The notes below the pieces were generated by a model that worked only from the letters and a program-made list of their open reading frames with translations, ran no database searches and was not told where the DNA came from. Position numbers and translations under genes: made by a program. A stretch of DNA of 64,000 bases from Mucilaginibacter mali. GTDB lineage: Bacteria; Bacteroidota; Bacteroidia; Sphingobacteriales; Sphingobacteriaceae. Positions within the stretch are counted from its first letter, which is position 1; each line of letters begins with the position of its first letter. The stretch spans positions 4,464,001 through 4,528,000 of the forward strand of contig NZ_CP054139.1 in assembly GCF_013283875.1 (NCBI RefSeq). The letters run 5' to 3'. Positions 1 through 8,214 of the stretch are shown piece by piece.

Positions 1-2267
1 TTTATTAAAGGGATACTGTTGGTTATCAAGCCCTCCAGGTGTTGGGTGTAAGTTAATGATGCATAGCGATCGCTGGTGAACTCCAGAAAGCGCATGGTAT
101 TAAAGTTAAAACGGTGGTTTTCCAGCAGCGGCGAAGGCAGGCTGGACGGGATATAACCGCCGGTAACCGAGTATTCGCCCTTACCGAAAATACCCATATG
201 TATTTTTTGGGTGATATTAGCCGCATACTTATTGTACTCAAAATCGCCGCCGAAGGCTTTTACACCATGGGTATACCTAAAGGTAATTACCGGGTTATCG
301 GCACCGTTACCTAAAGTGATACGCTTGTTGATTTTGGACGATTGCAGCAGCCTGCGGCCCGGCGTCCATTGCAGTTCGCCAATTACTTCAGATACCTGGT
401 AGTTTTGATAGCGCTGGTTGTTAGCCGGGCTAAAATATTCGAAATTATACAGCGGATCGAACGAGCGACGGTCGGCTGTGATGGTGGCGCGCCAGTTAGG
501 GGCTACATCGGTTTGCACATAAGTACGCAGGTCGTTCTGCTCGAACGGGCCGCGGCGGGTGATCTTGCCGTTGCGGATAGAGGCACGGAATACGGTATTG
601 GCCTTAGCAAAATTCTCGAACTGGTAACCGGTCTGGTTCAGGTCGTGCGTGTACGATACTCCAAACTGTGACCAGGGCTTGCGCGAAAAGATATAATCGA
701 CCGAACCATTATAATTCCAGCGATGATCGGTAAAGCCGTAGCTTGCATAGCCGCCCAGTACCAGTTTATCGCTAAAGTATTTATTGGTCATGCCGCCAAA
801 GCGCAGTACGCTGCCCTGCACATCGTTATAGCTGTAAGTATAAGGGTATGGGCCAAGGCTTACCTTGCCCACCTTGTAATAACCGTTGATCAGCATGCCG
901 GCAATATCGGCATAGGTTTTAACAATAGGCAGGTTTTTCACGGTGTCTATCATCTGGTAAACCTTCACATCGGCCGGGGTTAAAGCTTCGGGACGGTTTT
1001 TTGCCCAGTAACTGTCATCTTTGCGGGTAATGCTGTCGCTCATGGTAAGCGGCTCCTTAAAGTGGTCTTTAGGGAATGTTTGATCGATGCGGATATTCTT
1101 GTTAGCTACATAAAAATTACCAATAAAACCCGACCAGCTTTTGTTGATGTTAGAGATGTGCAATACAATACGCGTTTTCTCGGGTATCCAGGCTGTGGTA
1201 CCGGCGGGCTGCACCATTTCTTCCTGGATCCTTATCTTATTCAAAAAGTCCAGGTTGGCATCGGGGGCTACCGATACGTCTATGCGGTATAAAGCATAGC
1301 TATCCTTGGTGATCCATATTACGCCCACAAATGCCAGGTCGTGATCGCGCTTGGGTTTAAACTCAATGCGATAAAGTTCGCGGCCGTCTAACTTATCGTT
1401 AGCTTCGGTTAGTTCGTAATTGTAAAATGTCTTCCAGCTATCGGTTATGGGCGATATAAAATCCTTACCGGCCAGGCGCACATAGTTTTTATAAAAGTTA
1501 TATTGTTGGAAGCTGGTGCCGATGATCTGCGATATCAGCGTTTCGTCCTCTATCCCAACCCCGCTCACCTTGGTGCGCAATACATGCTCGGTTTTTTGCT
1601 CAGGGCTTTTTTGGAAGGAAAAGTCGGATACGGTTTCGGACATGAACACCGGCAGGATTGGTTTACCCTCGTCGCCGGCCATTTTTTGCAGGCTGTCCAT
1701 CAACGGTAATATCTGCTTCATTACCTTGCGCTTCTTCATCTTCTCGCTGATGTTGGTAACGGCCAGTTCCAGGCGGTTATAGCTTTGGTACTGGTAGCTT
1801 TTCAGCTTATCAAGGTTGTTATCGTCCTTGTGCTTTACCACGTTATCTAAAATTGCCCAGGCCGGGTTTACGTAGCTTTTGGGGGTTACGGTAACCATGC
1901 TCAGCATCTGGTTATCGGCCTTCATCTGGAAATCAATAACGCCTGTATGTGTTTTTGGCAAAGGCTTTTTAGCCTGTACATAACCCACGTAGGTGGCGTA
2001 AATGCTATCGCCCGATGCCATTGGGGCAACCAGGTGGTAAAGGCCCGAAAAATCGGTAGTGGTGGCTTTGTTGGTATGATTGGGGAGTTTTACAAAAACC
2101 GTTACATAAGGCAGCGGTTCGCCGGTTTCGGCATCGGTGATCTTTCCTGAAAAATTTTTAAGTTCCTGGGCATTTGCCGTTCTGCATAGCATAAAAACAA
2201 GCGCCATGCAAAAAGCGGGGAAGTTCTTCCTCAAAACGTGCAGCACAAAATCAGTCTTGTTCCACAT
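1..2267 (-). CDS. DUF5686 / carboxypeptidase-regulatory-like surface protein (3' end outside window)
   Basis: The reverse strand is open from an ATG at 2267 to the left edge, about 755 codons, with the C-terminus missing. The N-terminus has a signal peptide (FCMALVFMLCRTANAQ), followed by a carboxypeptidase-D regulatory-like beta domain at about residues 35-110 (GKITDAETGEPLPYVTVFV). The rest matches the long DUF5686 repertoire of Bacteroidetes: a helical linker and then many beta-strands expected to form an outer-membrane barrel. No catalytic site is visible. I place it at the cell surface or outer membrane. Function is unknown for the family; the regulatory-like domain is shared with TonB receptors. 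The gene stands alone, with 200 bp of AT-rich sequence separating it from the divergent SDR gene. The family call is from remembered architecture, so moderately sure. Confidence 0.8.
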   Translation of the reverse strand, partial: MWNKTDFVLHVLRKNFPAFCMALVFMLCRTANAQELKNFSGKITDAETGEPLPYVTVFVKLPNHTNKATTTDFSGLYHLVAPMASGDSIYATYVGYVQAKKPLPKTHTGVIDFQMKADNQMLSMVTVTPKSYVNPAWAILDNVVKHKDDNNLDKLKSYQYQSYNRLELAVTNISEKMKKRKVMKQILPLMDSLQKMAGDEGKPILPVFMSETVSDFSFQKSPEQKTEHVLRTKVSGVGIEDETLISQIIGTSFQQYNFYKNYVRLAGKDFISPITDSWKTFYNYELTEANDKLDGRELYRIEFKPKRDHDLAFVGVIWITKDSYALYRIDVSVAPDANLDFLNKIRIQEEMVQPAGTTAWIPEKTRIVLHISNINKSWSGFIGNFYVANKNIRIDQTFPKDHFKEPLTMSDSITRKDDSYWAKNRPEALTPADVKVYQMIDTVKNLPIVKTYADIAGMLINGYYKVGKVSLGPYPYTYSYNDVQGSVLRFGGMTNKYFSDKLVLGGYASYGFTDHRWNYNGSVDYIFSRKPWSQFGVSYTHDLNQTGYQFENFAKANTVFRASIRNGKITRRGPFEQNDLRTYVQTDVAPNWRATITADRRSFDPLYNFEYFSPANNQRYQNYQVSEVIGELQWTPGRRLLQSSKINKRITLGNGADNPVITFRYTHGVKAFGGDFEYNKYAANITQKIHMGIFGKGEYSVTGGYIPSSLPSPLLENHRFNFNTMRFLEFTSDRYASLTYTQHLEGLITNSIPLI

Positions 2268-2482
2268 TATCTTATAGTTTACAGGGATTAGCGTTTAAAA
2301 ACTTCCAAAACAAGGTTCAATATACGCTTTTTTAGCGATTTGCCATCGTTCTGTCAAATTCGTGTTACTTATAAGGCAAGTATTGTACCCGTTTTTAAGT
2401 GGTAAGTATTAAGTAAAATTTATAAGTTAATTTAAGATTTGTGGGTTAGACTTTTCGGCTAAAGACTTTGTACTTTAGGCTT

Positions 2483-3232
2483 ATGAAGAAAACATACCTC
2501 ATCAGCGGCGCCGGCAGCGGCATTGGCCAGGCCATCGCCATTAAACTGGCAGCGGACGGCCACAACTGCATTTTGCTGGGCCGTAACGAAAAAAACCTGC
2601 ACCAAACATTTACCATGCTGCCCAACGGACAACGCATGGTACTTGCCGCCGATATAAGCGACAAGGAAAGCCTTGCCGACGCCGCATCGCAACTGGAAGA
2701 TACGCCAATTAACGGATTGATAGCCAATGCCGGCATAGGCGGCGAAAACCAATGGGGCGACGCCGACCGCTGGGCCGATATTATCAACACCAACCTTACC
2801 GGCACCTACAATTTTGTAAATACCTTTTTGCCTAATTTACGCCTGGCCGATGCGGATAAGCATATTATAATTACCTCATCGGTATTGGCACGGCTGGGGG
2901 TGGCTAACTATTCGGCGTATTGCGCATCTAAAGCTGGTTTGCTGGGGTTAATGCGATCGTGGGCTATCCAATTTGCGCCTGAGCAGATACTGGCGAATGC
3001 CATTTGCCCGGGATGGGTTGATACCGACATGGCGCAATCGGGCCTGCAGGGTATTGCCGATGGTATAGGAATAAGTAAAGATGAATTTTACGATATCGCC
3101 ATGCAAAGTGTCCCCCTGCGCCGCATGAGTAAACCCGGTGAAATTGCAGGATTAGTAGCGTATTTGTTAAGTCAGCGATCGATGACCGGACAAACTGTTG
3201 ATATGAATTGCGGGGCGATAATGAATAGTTAA
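2483..3232 (+). CDS. SDR family oxidoreductase
   Basis: A 249-residue classical short-chain dehydrogenase/reductase. The Rossmann nucleotide-binding motif GAGSGIG is at about residues 9-15, NAG at about 85-87, and the catalytic Ser...YxxxK is seen as SSVLARLGVANYSAYCASK (Tyr and Lys at about 152 and 156). Cytosolic; substrate not predictable. I chose the ATG at 2483, which begins MKKTYLISG, over an in-frame start 15 nt upstream, because the longer form adds five atypical residues and would lie inside the probable promoter. A TACTTTAG element sits four bases before the ATG, so the transcript could be leaderless. The C-terminal MTGQTVDMNCG matches the family ending. Confidence 0.9.
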   Translation: MKKTYLISGAGSGIGQAIAIKLAADGHNCILLGRNEKNLHQTFTMLPNGQRMVLAADISDKESLADAASQLEDTPINGLIANAGIGGENQWGDADRWADIINTNLTGTYNFVNTFLPNLRLADADKHIIITSSVLARLGVANYSAYCASKAGLLGLMRSWAIQFAPEQILANAICPGWVDTDMAQSGLQGIADGIGISKDEFYDIAMQSVPLRRMSKPGEIAGLVAYLLSQRSMTGQTVDMNCGAIMNS

Positions 3233-3344
3233 TATACGCTTTATTAAATATAAAGCTAAGCACAATTCGCAAACTTATATAGCTTAACATCAGTACACAC
3301 ATCATCCGTTTAACTAACCCCTTGATTGTTTGCGGATAAGTCCC

Positions 3345-3352
3345 TAAGTTTG
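3345..3352 (+). promoter_or_regulatory. Bacteroidetes -7 element of the efp promoter
   Basis: TAAGTTTG matches the TAnnTTTG consensus of Bacteroidetes housekeeping promoters. A TTG at 3322-3324, 20 bases upstream, fits the -33 element. The efp ATG follows 17 bases after the box. Confidence 0.6.
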
Positions 3353-3369
3353 CGCCTCAATAAATAAAT

Positions 3370-3930
3370 ATGGCTAAGGCATCAGATATTAAAAACGGAA
3401 ACATCCTGCGCTTTAACGGCGAGTTGGTGCAGGTGGAAGAATTTATACACCGTACCCCGGGCAACTTGCGTGCGTTTTACCAGGCGCGTATGCGTAACGT
3501 TAAAACCGGTAAGCTGGTTGAATACCGCTTCCGTGTTGACGAAGAGGTAAACATTGCCCGTGTTGAAACCAACGATTACCAATATCTGTACGACGAGGGC
3601 GACACGCTGGTAATTATGGATAACACCACTTACGAGCAGCATAACGTACCTAAGTTCTTATTCGGGAGCGGCATTAAATTCCTGAAAGAAGGGATGAACG
3701 TAATTGTTGCCTTTGAAAGCGAAGAGCCGATCATGGCATCGCTGCCAAACAGCGCCGAGCTGGAGATCACTTACACCGAGCCTGCTGTTAAAGGCGATAC
3801 CTCAAGCGGCGCCATGAAAAAGGCAACCGTTGAAACCGGTGCCGAGATCAACGTTCCCTTGTTTATTAACCAGGGCGATAGGGTACGTGTGGATACCGCT
3901 ACAGGTGCTTATATAGAGCGTGCTAAATAA
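3370..3930 (+). CDS. efp: elongation factor P
   Basis: A 186-residue EF-P, full length for the family. EF-P binds between the ribosomal P and E sites and relieves stalling at polyproline stretches. The three-domain pattern is clear: N-terminal KOW-like domain, then OB domains ending in FINQGDRVRVDTATGAYIERAK. The loop that reaches the peptidyl-transferase centre reads RTPGNLRAF; by alignment with E. coli KPGKGQAF, the modified Lys34 corresponds to Asn32 here. So neither a lysine (EpmA, or Bacillus-type) nor an arginine (EarP) is present at the tip. It is followed by a strong intrinsic terminator, so it is probably monocistronic. Confidence 0.97.
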   Translation: MAKASDIKNGNILRFNGELVQVEEFIHRTPGNLRAFYQARMRNVKTGKLVEYRFRVDEEVNIARVETNDYQYLYDEGDTLVIMDNTTYEQHNVPKFLFGSGIKFLKEGMNVIVAFESEEPIMASLPNSAELEITYTEPAVKGDTSSGAMKKATVETGAEINVPLFINQGDRVRVDTATGAYIERAK

Positions 3931-3950
3931 TAATTGCAAAACCGATCATA

Positions 3951-3988
3951 ACAAAAACGGCTTCTCTTTTCAGAGAAGCCGTTTTTGT
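3951..3988 (+). terminator. intrinsic terminator after efp
   Basis: A perfect 17-bp stem (3951-3967 with 3972-3988) around a TTTC loop. The stem has a GC core (GGCTTCTCT) and the descending arm ends in five T, so it would work as a rho-independent terminator for efp. The A-rich left side gives it potential on the other strand as well. Confidence 0.9.
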
Positions 3989-3991
3989 TAA

Positions 3992-4034
3992 CCTCTAACC
4001 TCTACCTTTTTGCCTTTTAACCTTTCGCCTCAAT
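3992..4034. repeat. copy of a TTTTTGCC...AACCTTTC intergenic repeat
   Basis: A short pyrimidine-rich stretch containing CTTTTTGCCTTTTAACC and TTTCGCC. The reverse complement of a closely related stretch lies at 47378-47440, where AGGTTAAGGCAAAAAG is found. It lies between the efp terminator and the next gene. Function unknown. Confidence 0.5.
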
Positions 4035-4059
4035 AACCTATCTTAGGGCATCAAAGCTA

Positions 4060-4365
4060 ATGGATAAGATCAGGCAAATATTGGGCAGTCCGGCCGCGGT
4101 TTACGGCTGGAGCATCGGTTTTTTTGTAGCCGTATTTTTTGCCCTGCCTTTTTTAAAGTATGTTATTGATGAAGCGCTGGTCATAAAACTTTCCCTATTA
4201 TCGGTAAAATACTTCACCGCGCTTTTGCTCGTAGTCAGCCTGCTTACCTCTATTGTTTTCTTCGATTGGTTTAGTCGCTACTGGTATATTAACCTGCTGG
4301 TGTTCGCAGTCGCTGCCCTGGTATTGGTAAGGCTTTACATGCTGCCTTATAACATATATTATTAA
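4060..4365 (+). CDS. small hydrophobic membrane protein
   Basis: A 101-residue protein with three probable transmembrane helices (about residues 17-35, 45-63 and 75-93: FFVAVFFALPFL, ALLLVVSLLTSIVFF, LLVFAVAALVLVRL). I do not recognise a named family. The ATG is preceded by TATCTTAG, resembling a -7 box. Its stop codon overlaps the ATG of a 29-codon reading frame (TAATG), suggesting coupled translation if that frame is real. Confidence 0.7.
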   Translation: MDKIRQILGSPAAVYGWSIGFFVAVFFALPFLKYVIDEALVIKLSLLSVKYFTALLLVVSLLTSIVFFDWFSRYWYINLLVFAVAALVLVRLYMLPYNIYY

Positions 4366-4454
4366 TGCCCGATCCATTTAAGTTTGATATGGAAAGTAAA
4401 ATAAACCTGAACGATATAACTAAGGCCCGAAACAATTTCAAATTAGTGTTTTGA
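4365..4454 (+). CDS. possible 29-residue coupled ORF
   Basis: The frame starts at the ATG that shares its A with the upstream stop (TAATG). It encodes MPDPFKFDMESKINL followed by NDITKARNNFKLVF. The codon choice looks like that of real genes in the window and there is no rare-codon run. The last third lies in the left arm of the terminator hairpin at 4424-4468, which is unusual for a coding region. It may be the remnant of a longer gene cut off by the hairpin, or not translated at all. Confidence 0.3.
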   Translation: MPDPFKFDMESKINLNDITKARNNFKLVF

Positions 4455-4468
4455 AATCGTTTCGGGCC
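4424..4468 (-). terminator. hairpin between convergent genes
   Basis: A 19-bp stem with one mismatched position, GGCCCGAAACAATTTC pairing with GAAATCGTTTCGGGCC. It lies between the end of the small membrane protein gene and the stop of the reverse-strand serine hydrolase. The mismatch becomes G-U on the reverse transcript, so pairing is slightly better there. No long T run follows on either strand, so the terminator role is inferred from position. Confidence 0.55.
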
Positions 4469-4491
4469 GTGTAAATTATTGCGGGGATAAA

Positions 4492-6312
4492 TTACATCCC
4501 CTTCTTTATAGCGCTTAGCGCCACATCTTCTATGCGGCCACGTATCTGCAAACTGCTTAGCTTATCAGTAACCTTGGGGTTTACCCGGTTTGAGAGGAAG
4601 ATGTATACCATATTATTTTTAGGGTCGACCCAAAAACAGGTGCCGGTATAGCCGGTATGGCCAAAGGTTTCTGGACCGGCAAGTTCGCTGGGATAGTGTT
4701 TGCTCACTTCAGGGTCCCAGCGGTCGAAACCCAGGCCGCGGCGGCTCACGTCTGATTGTTTGGCGGTGAACAGGTCTACCGTTTCGGGTTTAATGTATTG
4801 TGTACCCCCATAAGTACCACGGTTCAGTATCATTTGGTAAAGAATGGCGAGGTCGTTAGCACTGGCGAACAGACCGGCGTGGCCCGATACGCCACCCATC
4901 ATGCCCGCGCCCTGGTCGTGCACGTAGCCTATTAATAAGGTATGGCGGAAGGTTTCATCGTTCTCGGTAGGTACAATACGCTCCTTAGGGAAGCGTTGCA
5001 GCGGCAGGAAGCCGGCGGTTTGCATCCCCAGCGGGTTATAATAATTTTGCTGTACGTAAACATTAAGCGGGGTAGCGGTAATGGTTTCTACCACTTCCTT
5101 CATCATATACATGCTTACATCGCTATACACATATTTGCCCCGTGTTTTCATTGGTGATGTTAACATGCGCGGCCAAACTACGTTTTTAAAGTAATCTTTA
5201 CGCAGGAACATGTTATCGACGATCTTGGTTGGGAACACTGCCGATGAATCACGGCTTACATCGGTTGAATTTAGTTTTTCCCAGGTAGCCACGTCGGGTA
5301 TTAAACCGGCCTGGTGGGTAAGCAGTTCGCGCATGCGGATGTCGTTCTTATCGCTGGTACGGGCGGTAGCGATATAGCTGCCCAGGGTAGAATCTAAACC
5401 TAACTTTCCCTGATCGTACAGCTGCATCACCTCCATGGTAGTGGCCGATACCTTGGTTACCGATGCCAGGTCGAAGATATCGTTCAGCTTATCGGGCTGT
5501 GCCTTATCGTAGGTATGATAGCCGTAGGCTTTATTGAAGATCACTTTACCATCTTTGGCTATCAGCACCACACAGCCGGGTGTTGCGTGTTCGCGCATGG
5601 CTTCGGCGGCTACCTTGTCAATGCCGTTCAGGTTTTCGGTATTGATGTTTGCCGATTCGGGAACATTGTAACCCAAGCGGGTTTTACTGGTAATGGAACC
5701 GCTGTTGGCCGAAAACTGTGCCGAATAGGTTTTAGGCAGTTTTTGGGTGATGGCCACACCGCCAAACACCGCCTGCGCGCAAAAAGATGCCGATATCGGC
5801 GTTACTTTCTCCGACCAAATAATAGGTGCTGTAACATAGCCCAGTTTAGCCAGGTTTGTTCCGTTGCCAAATAATACGATCACCAGGCTTTTTAATTTTT
5901 GCGTATTGGTGATAAAACTCACCACCTGTGGGTTGTTCAGGTCGCTTTCACTTAATGATAAGATGATGGTATTGTACATCTTGATATCATCCGACAGGTT
6001 GGCCGAATTGCGGGCGCCGGTATACTCGCTGCCGTTAAAGCTGTCAACTTTAGTATACTTGTTCAGTAAGCTATCGAAGGGTGAAGCGAAGGGATACAGG
6101 AAGTGTACGCTGGCTACCTTGGCCTTATCCAGATCTTTCAGCGGCAGCAGAAATTGCTTATCGTTTAGCAGCGAAGTACTGGAGGCTACCTGCTGCTCAT
6201 CTTTAACATATTTTAGGTTTTGCTGATGTGGTGATTGGGCGCACGCGCAATTAAACATTACAATTACCGAACCCACGATGGGGATAATAACACCCCATTT
6301 ATTTTTTCTCAT
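4492..6312 (-). CDS. serine hydrolase (beta-lactamase class C fold) with GH3-C-like N-terminal region
   Basis: A 606-residue exported protein (signal peptide ending near NCACAQ). Residues about 225-600 are a class C beta-lactamase/penicillin-binding-protein fold: SVTK (the SxxK nucleophile motif, in DLASVTKVSA), YSD in place of YxN, and HTG (FGHTGYTGTCFWVDP) near the end. Residues about 65-210 resemble the C-terminal alpha/beta domain of family 3 glycoside hydrolases, as in the about 1000-residue GH3-lactamase fusions of Bacteroidetes, but the catalytic GH3 barrel is absent. A periplasmic peptidase or esterase acting on cell-wall material is the likely role. Its start lies 14 bp inside the end of the upstream amidohydrolase gene, so the two form an operon. 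Confidence 0.88.
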   Translation of the reverse strand: MRKNKWGVIIPIVGSVIVMFNCACAQSPHQQNLKYVKDEQQVASSTSLLNDKQFLLPLKDLDKAKVASVHFLYPFASPFDSLLNKYTKVDSFNGSEYTGARNSANLSDDIKMYNTIILSLSESDLNNPQVVSFITNTQKLKSLVIVLFGNGTNLAKLGYVTAPIIWSEKVTPISASFCAQAVFGGVAITQKLPKTYSAQFSANSGSITSKTRLGYNVPESANINTENLNGIDKVAAEAMREHATPGCVVLIAKDGKVIFNKAYGYHTYDKAQPDKLNDIFDLASVTKVSATTMEVMQLYDQGKLGLDSTLGSYIATARTSDKNDIRMRELLTHQAGLIPDVATWEKLNSTDVSRDSSAVFPTKIVDNMFLRKDYFKNVVWPRMLTSPMKTRGKYVYSDVSMYMMKEVVETITATPLNVYVQQNYYNPLGMQTAGFLPLQRFPKERIVPTENDETFRHTLLIGYVHDQGAGMMGGVSGHAGLFASANDLAILYQMILNRGTYGGTQYIKPETVDLFTAKQSDVSRRGLGFDRWDPEVSKHYPSELAGPETFGHTGYTGTCFWVDPKNNMVYIFLSNRVNPKVTDKLSSLQIRGRIEDVALSAIKKGM

Positions 6313-7933
6313 ACACTTGCTCTCCGTTTATATAAGTATTCAGCACTTTCACCTTTGGTATATCAGCGCCTTTTATTTTCATAATATCCTGGTCCAGTAT
6401 CACAAAGTCGGCGTATTTGCCGGGTTCGATACTGCCTTTTTCGGCTTCCTCAAAGTTTGATTTGGCCGCCCAGATGGTCATGCCCTTCAATGTTTCCTGG
6501 CGCGAAAGCGCGTTGTTCATCTGGAAACCATTAGCCGGACTACCTTGCAGATCCTTGCGAACCACTGCTGCATAAAACGTATACAGCGGGTTAATGTTTT
6601 CCACCGGGAAATCGGTACCAAGTGGTATCCAGCCGTTGGTGTTCAGCAGGGTTTTATAGGCGTAAGCGGTTTTAAGGCGCTCGTGGCCTAATCGTTGCAC
6701 AGCCCAACTCATATCCGATGTGGCATGGGTAGGTTGTACCGATGGGATCACGTTATAATCAGCAAAGTAATGCACATCCTCGTTAGCTACGATCTGCGAG
6801 TGCTCAATACGCCAGCGGCGATCATTATGGCCTTTCAGCACATTGGCATATATTTTAAGGATGGCGCGGTTGGCCGAATCGCCGATGGCATGGGTACACA
6901 TCTGGAAACCCTTATCGGCAATTTTCTGTGCTACCTCGGCAAAGTGTTGCTGACTGCTCAGCAAAAATCCCCGCCATTTTTTCTGGTCGCTGTAATCCTG
7001 CAACAAACAAGCCCCGCGCGAGCCTAAGGCGCCATCGGCATAAACTTTAAAGGCGCGTACATCCAACCCCGGGGTTTTAAATACGCCGCGTTTAAACAGG
7101 TAATCGTAATTTTCGGGCCTGTCCGATAACATTACATAGATGCGCATCTTCAGTAAGCCTTTATGTTGTAGCTGGGCAATGGTGTTTACCATGGGGTAGT
7201 CCAGCCCGCAATCATCAACCGTGGTTAAGCCTACTGCAAAGCAATTGGCTTGTGCCGCAATAAAGGCGTCCTGGGTAAATTGCTCGGTTGGTTCCGGTAT
7301 TTTGCGTTTTACAATGCCAACCGCGTTGTCAACCAAAATACCGGTTAGCTTACCTTTAATAGTTTCAATTTCGCCACCGGTAATGGTTTGGCCGGGCTTG
7401 ATGCCCGAAATATTTAAAGCAGCCTGGTTAACAATAGCGGCATGGCCATCAATCCGGGTCAGTATTACGGGGCGTACGGGGAACAGTGAATCCAGCTTGG
7501 CCTTATCAGGGAACTTCTTCACCTTCCAATCGTTCTGGTCCCAGCCGCGACCGATGATCCAGCCATCCGGGTTGTGACGGGCGTATTCTTTAACGGTATC
7601 TACAATGGCGTTCCAGCTGGTGGTGCCTACCAGGTCGGCGGCTTTCAGGTTCAGTCCATAATTATAAAAATGCGTATGTGCGTCTATAAAACCAGGGTAT
7701 ACCGCCTTGCCTTTAGCATCGATAGTATTTTTGGCGTAGTAGATCTTTTCCAAACTATCAGCCTTGCCTACCGCCAAAATTTTACCACCTTTCACCACAA
7801 AGGCATCGGCCATGGCAAATTTGGCGTTAACGGTATAAACAACGCCGTTTTTTACCAGCAAGTCGGCATTATACTCTTTTTGCTGGCAGGACGTTATGGC
7901 GGCAATCAGCAATAGTGGCAGCAGTTTTCTCAT
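6299..7933 (-). CDS. amidohydrolase family lipoprotein (YtcJ/Amidohydro_3 type)
   Basis: A 544-residue metal-dependent hydrolase. The start at 7933 (MRKLLPLLLIAAITSC) gives a standard lipoprotein signal with the lipid-modified Cys in the lipobox ITSC; a longer frame start seven codons upstream would spoil it. The metal-binding HTHFYNYG (H-x-H) is at about residue 85, the family's HAIGD motif lies in MCTHAIGDSANRA, and the C-terminal PGKYADFVILD is the composite-domain end. Such enzymes hydrolyse N-substituted or amide compounds; the exact substrate is unknown. Exported and anchored to a membrane. Overlaps the downstream serine hydrolase start. Confidence 0.9.
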   Translation of the reverse strand: MRKLLPLLLIAAITSCQQKEYNADLLVKNGVVYTVNAKFAMADAFVVKGGKILAVGKADSLEKIYYAKNTIDAKGKAVYPGFIDAHTHFYNYGLNLKAADLVGTTSWNAIVDTVKEYARHNPDGWIIGRGWDQNDWKVKKFPDKAKLDSLFPVRPVILTRIDGHAAIVNQAALNISGIKPGQTITGGEIETIKGKLTGILVDNAVGIVKRKIPEPTEQFTQDAFIAAQANCFAVGLTTVDDCGLDYPMVNTIAQLQHKGLLKMRIYVMLSDRPENYDYLFKRGVFKTPGLDVRAFKVYADGALGSRGACLLQDYSDQKKWRGFLLSSQQHFAEVAQKIADKGFQMCTHAIGDSANRAILKIYANVLKGHNDRRWRIEHSQIVANEDVHYFADYNVIPSVQPTHATSDMSWAVQRLGHERLKTAYAYKTLLNTNGWIPLGTDFPVENINPLYTFYAAVVRKDLQGSPANGFQMNNALSRQETLKGMTIWAAKSNFEEAEKGSIEPGKYADFVILDQDIMKIKGADIPKVKVLNTYINGEQVYEKK

Positions 7934-8214
7934 ATATAAACAGATGTAGCGCAAAGATGCGTGTTAATTATTTGTAAATGCTATATACAATTAAGTAAAC
8001 GTAAAGTTATTTGTTCGGTTATAATGACGGGCGTTTTTTTGATTTATTTCTGCAATGTTACGAACAAGTGTTAATATGTACCCGTTTAGGTTTTGATATG
8101 ACAAGTACAACAAGTGGCACAAGTTATGATGTACCGGTTTACGAACTATCAACCAGCCGTAATTTATGGTTCAAATAATTTAATTTAGCATCGAAATAGA
8201 AGGGAATTTTATAC

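Noticed and set aside
8098-8178. 26-codon frame MTSTTSGTSYDVPV... before mutL
   Set aside because: Begins in a short ACAAGT simple repeat, no promoter or ribosome site, no similarity I know; likely chance.
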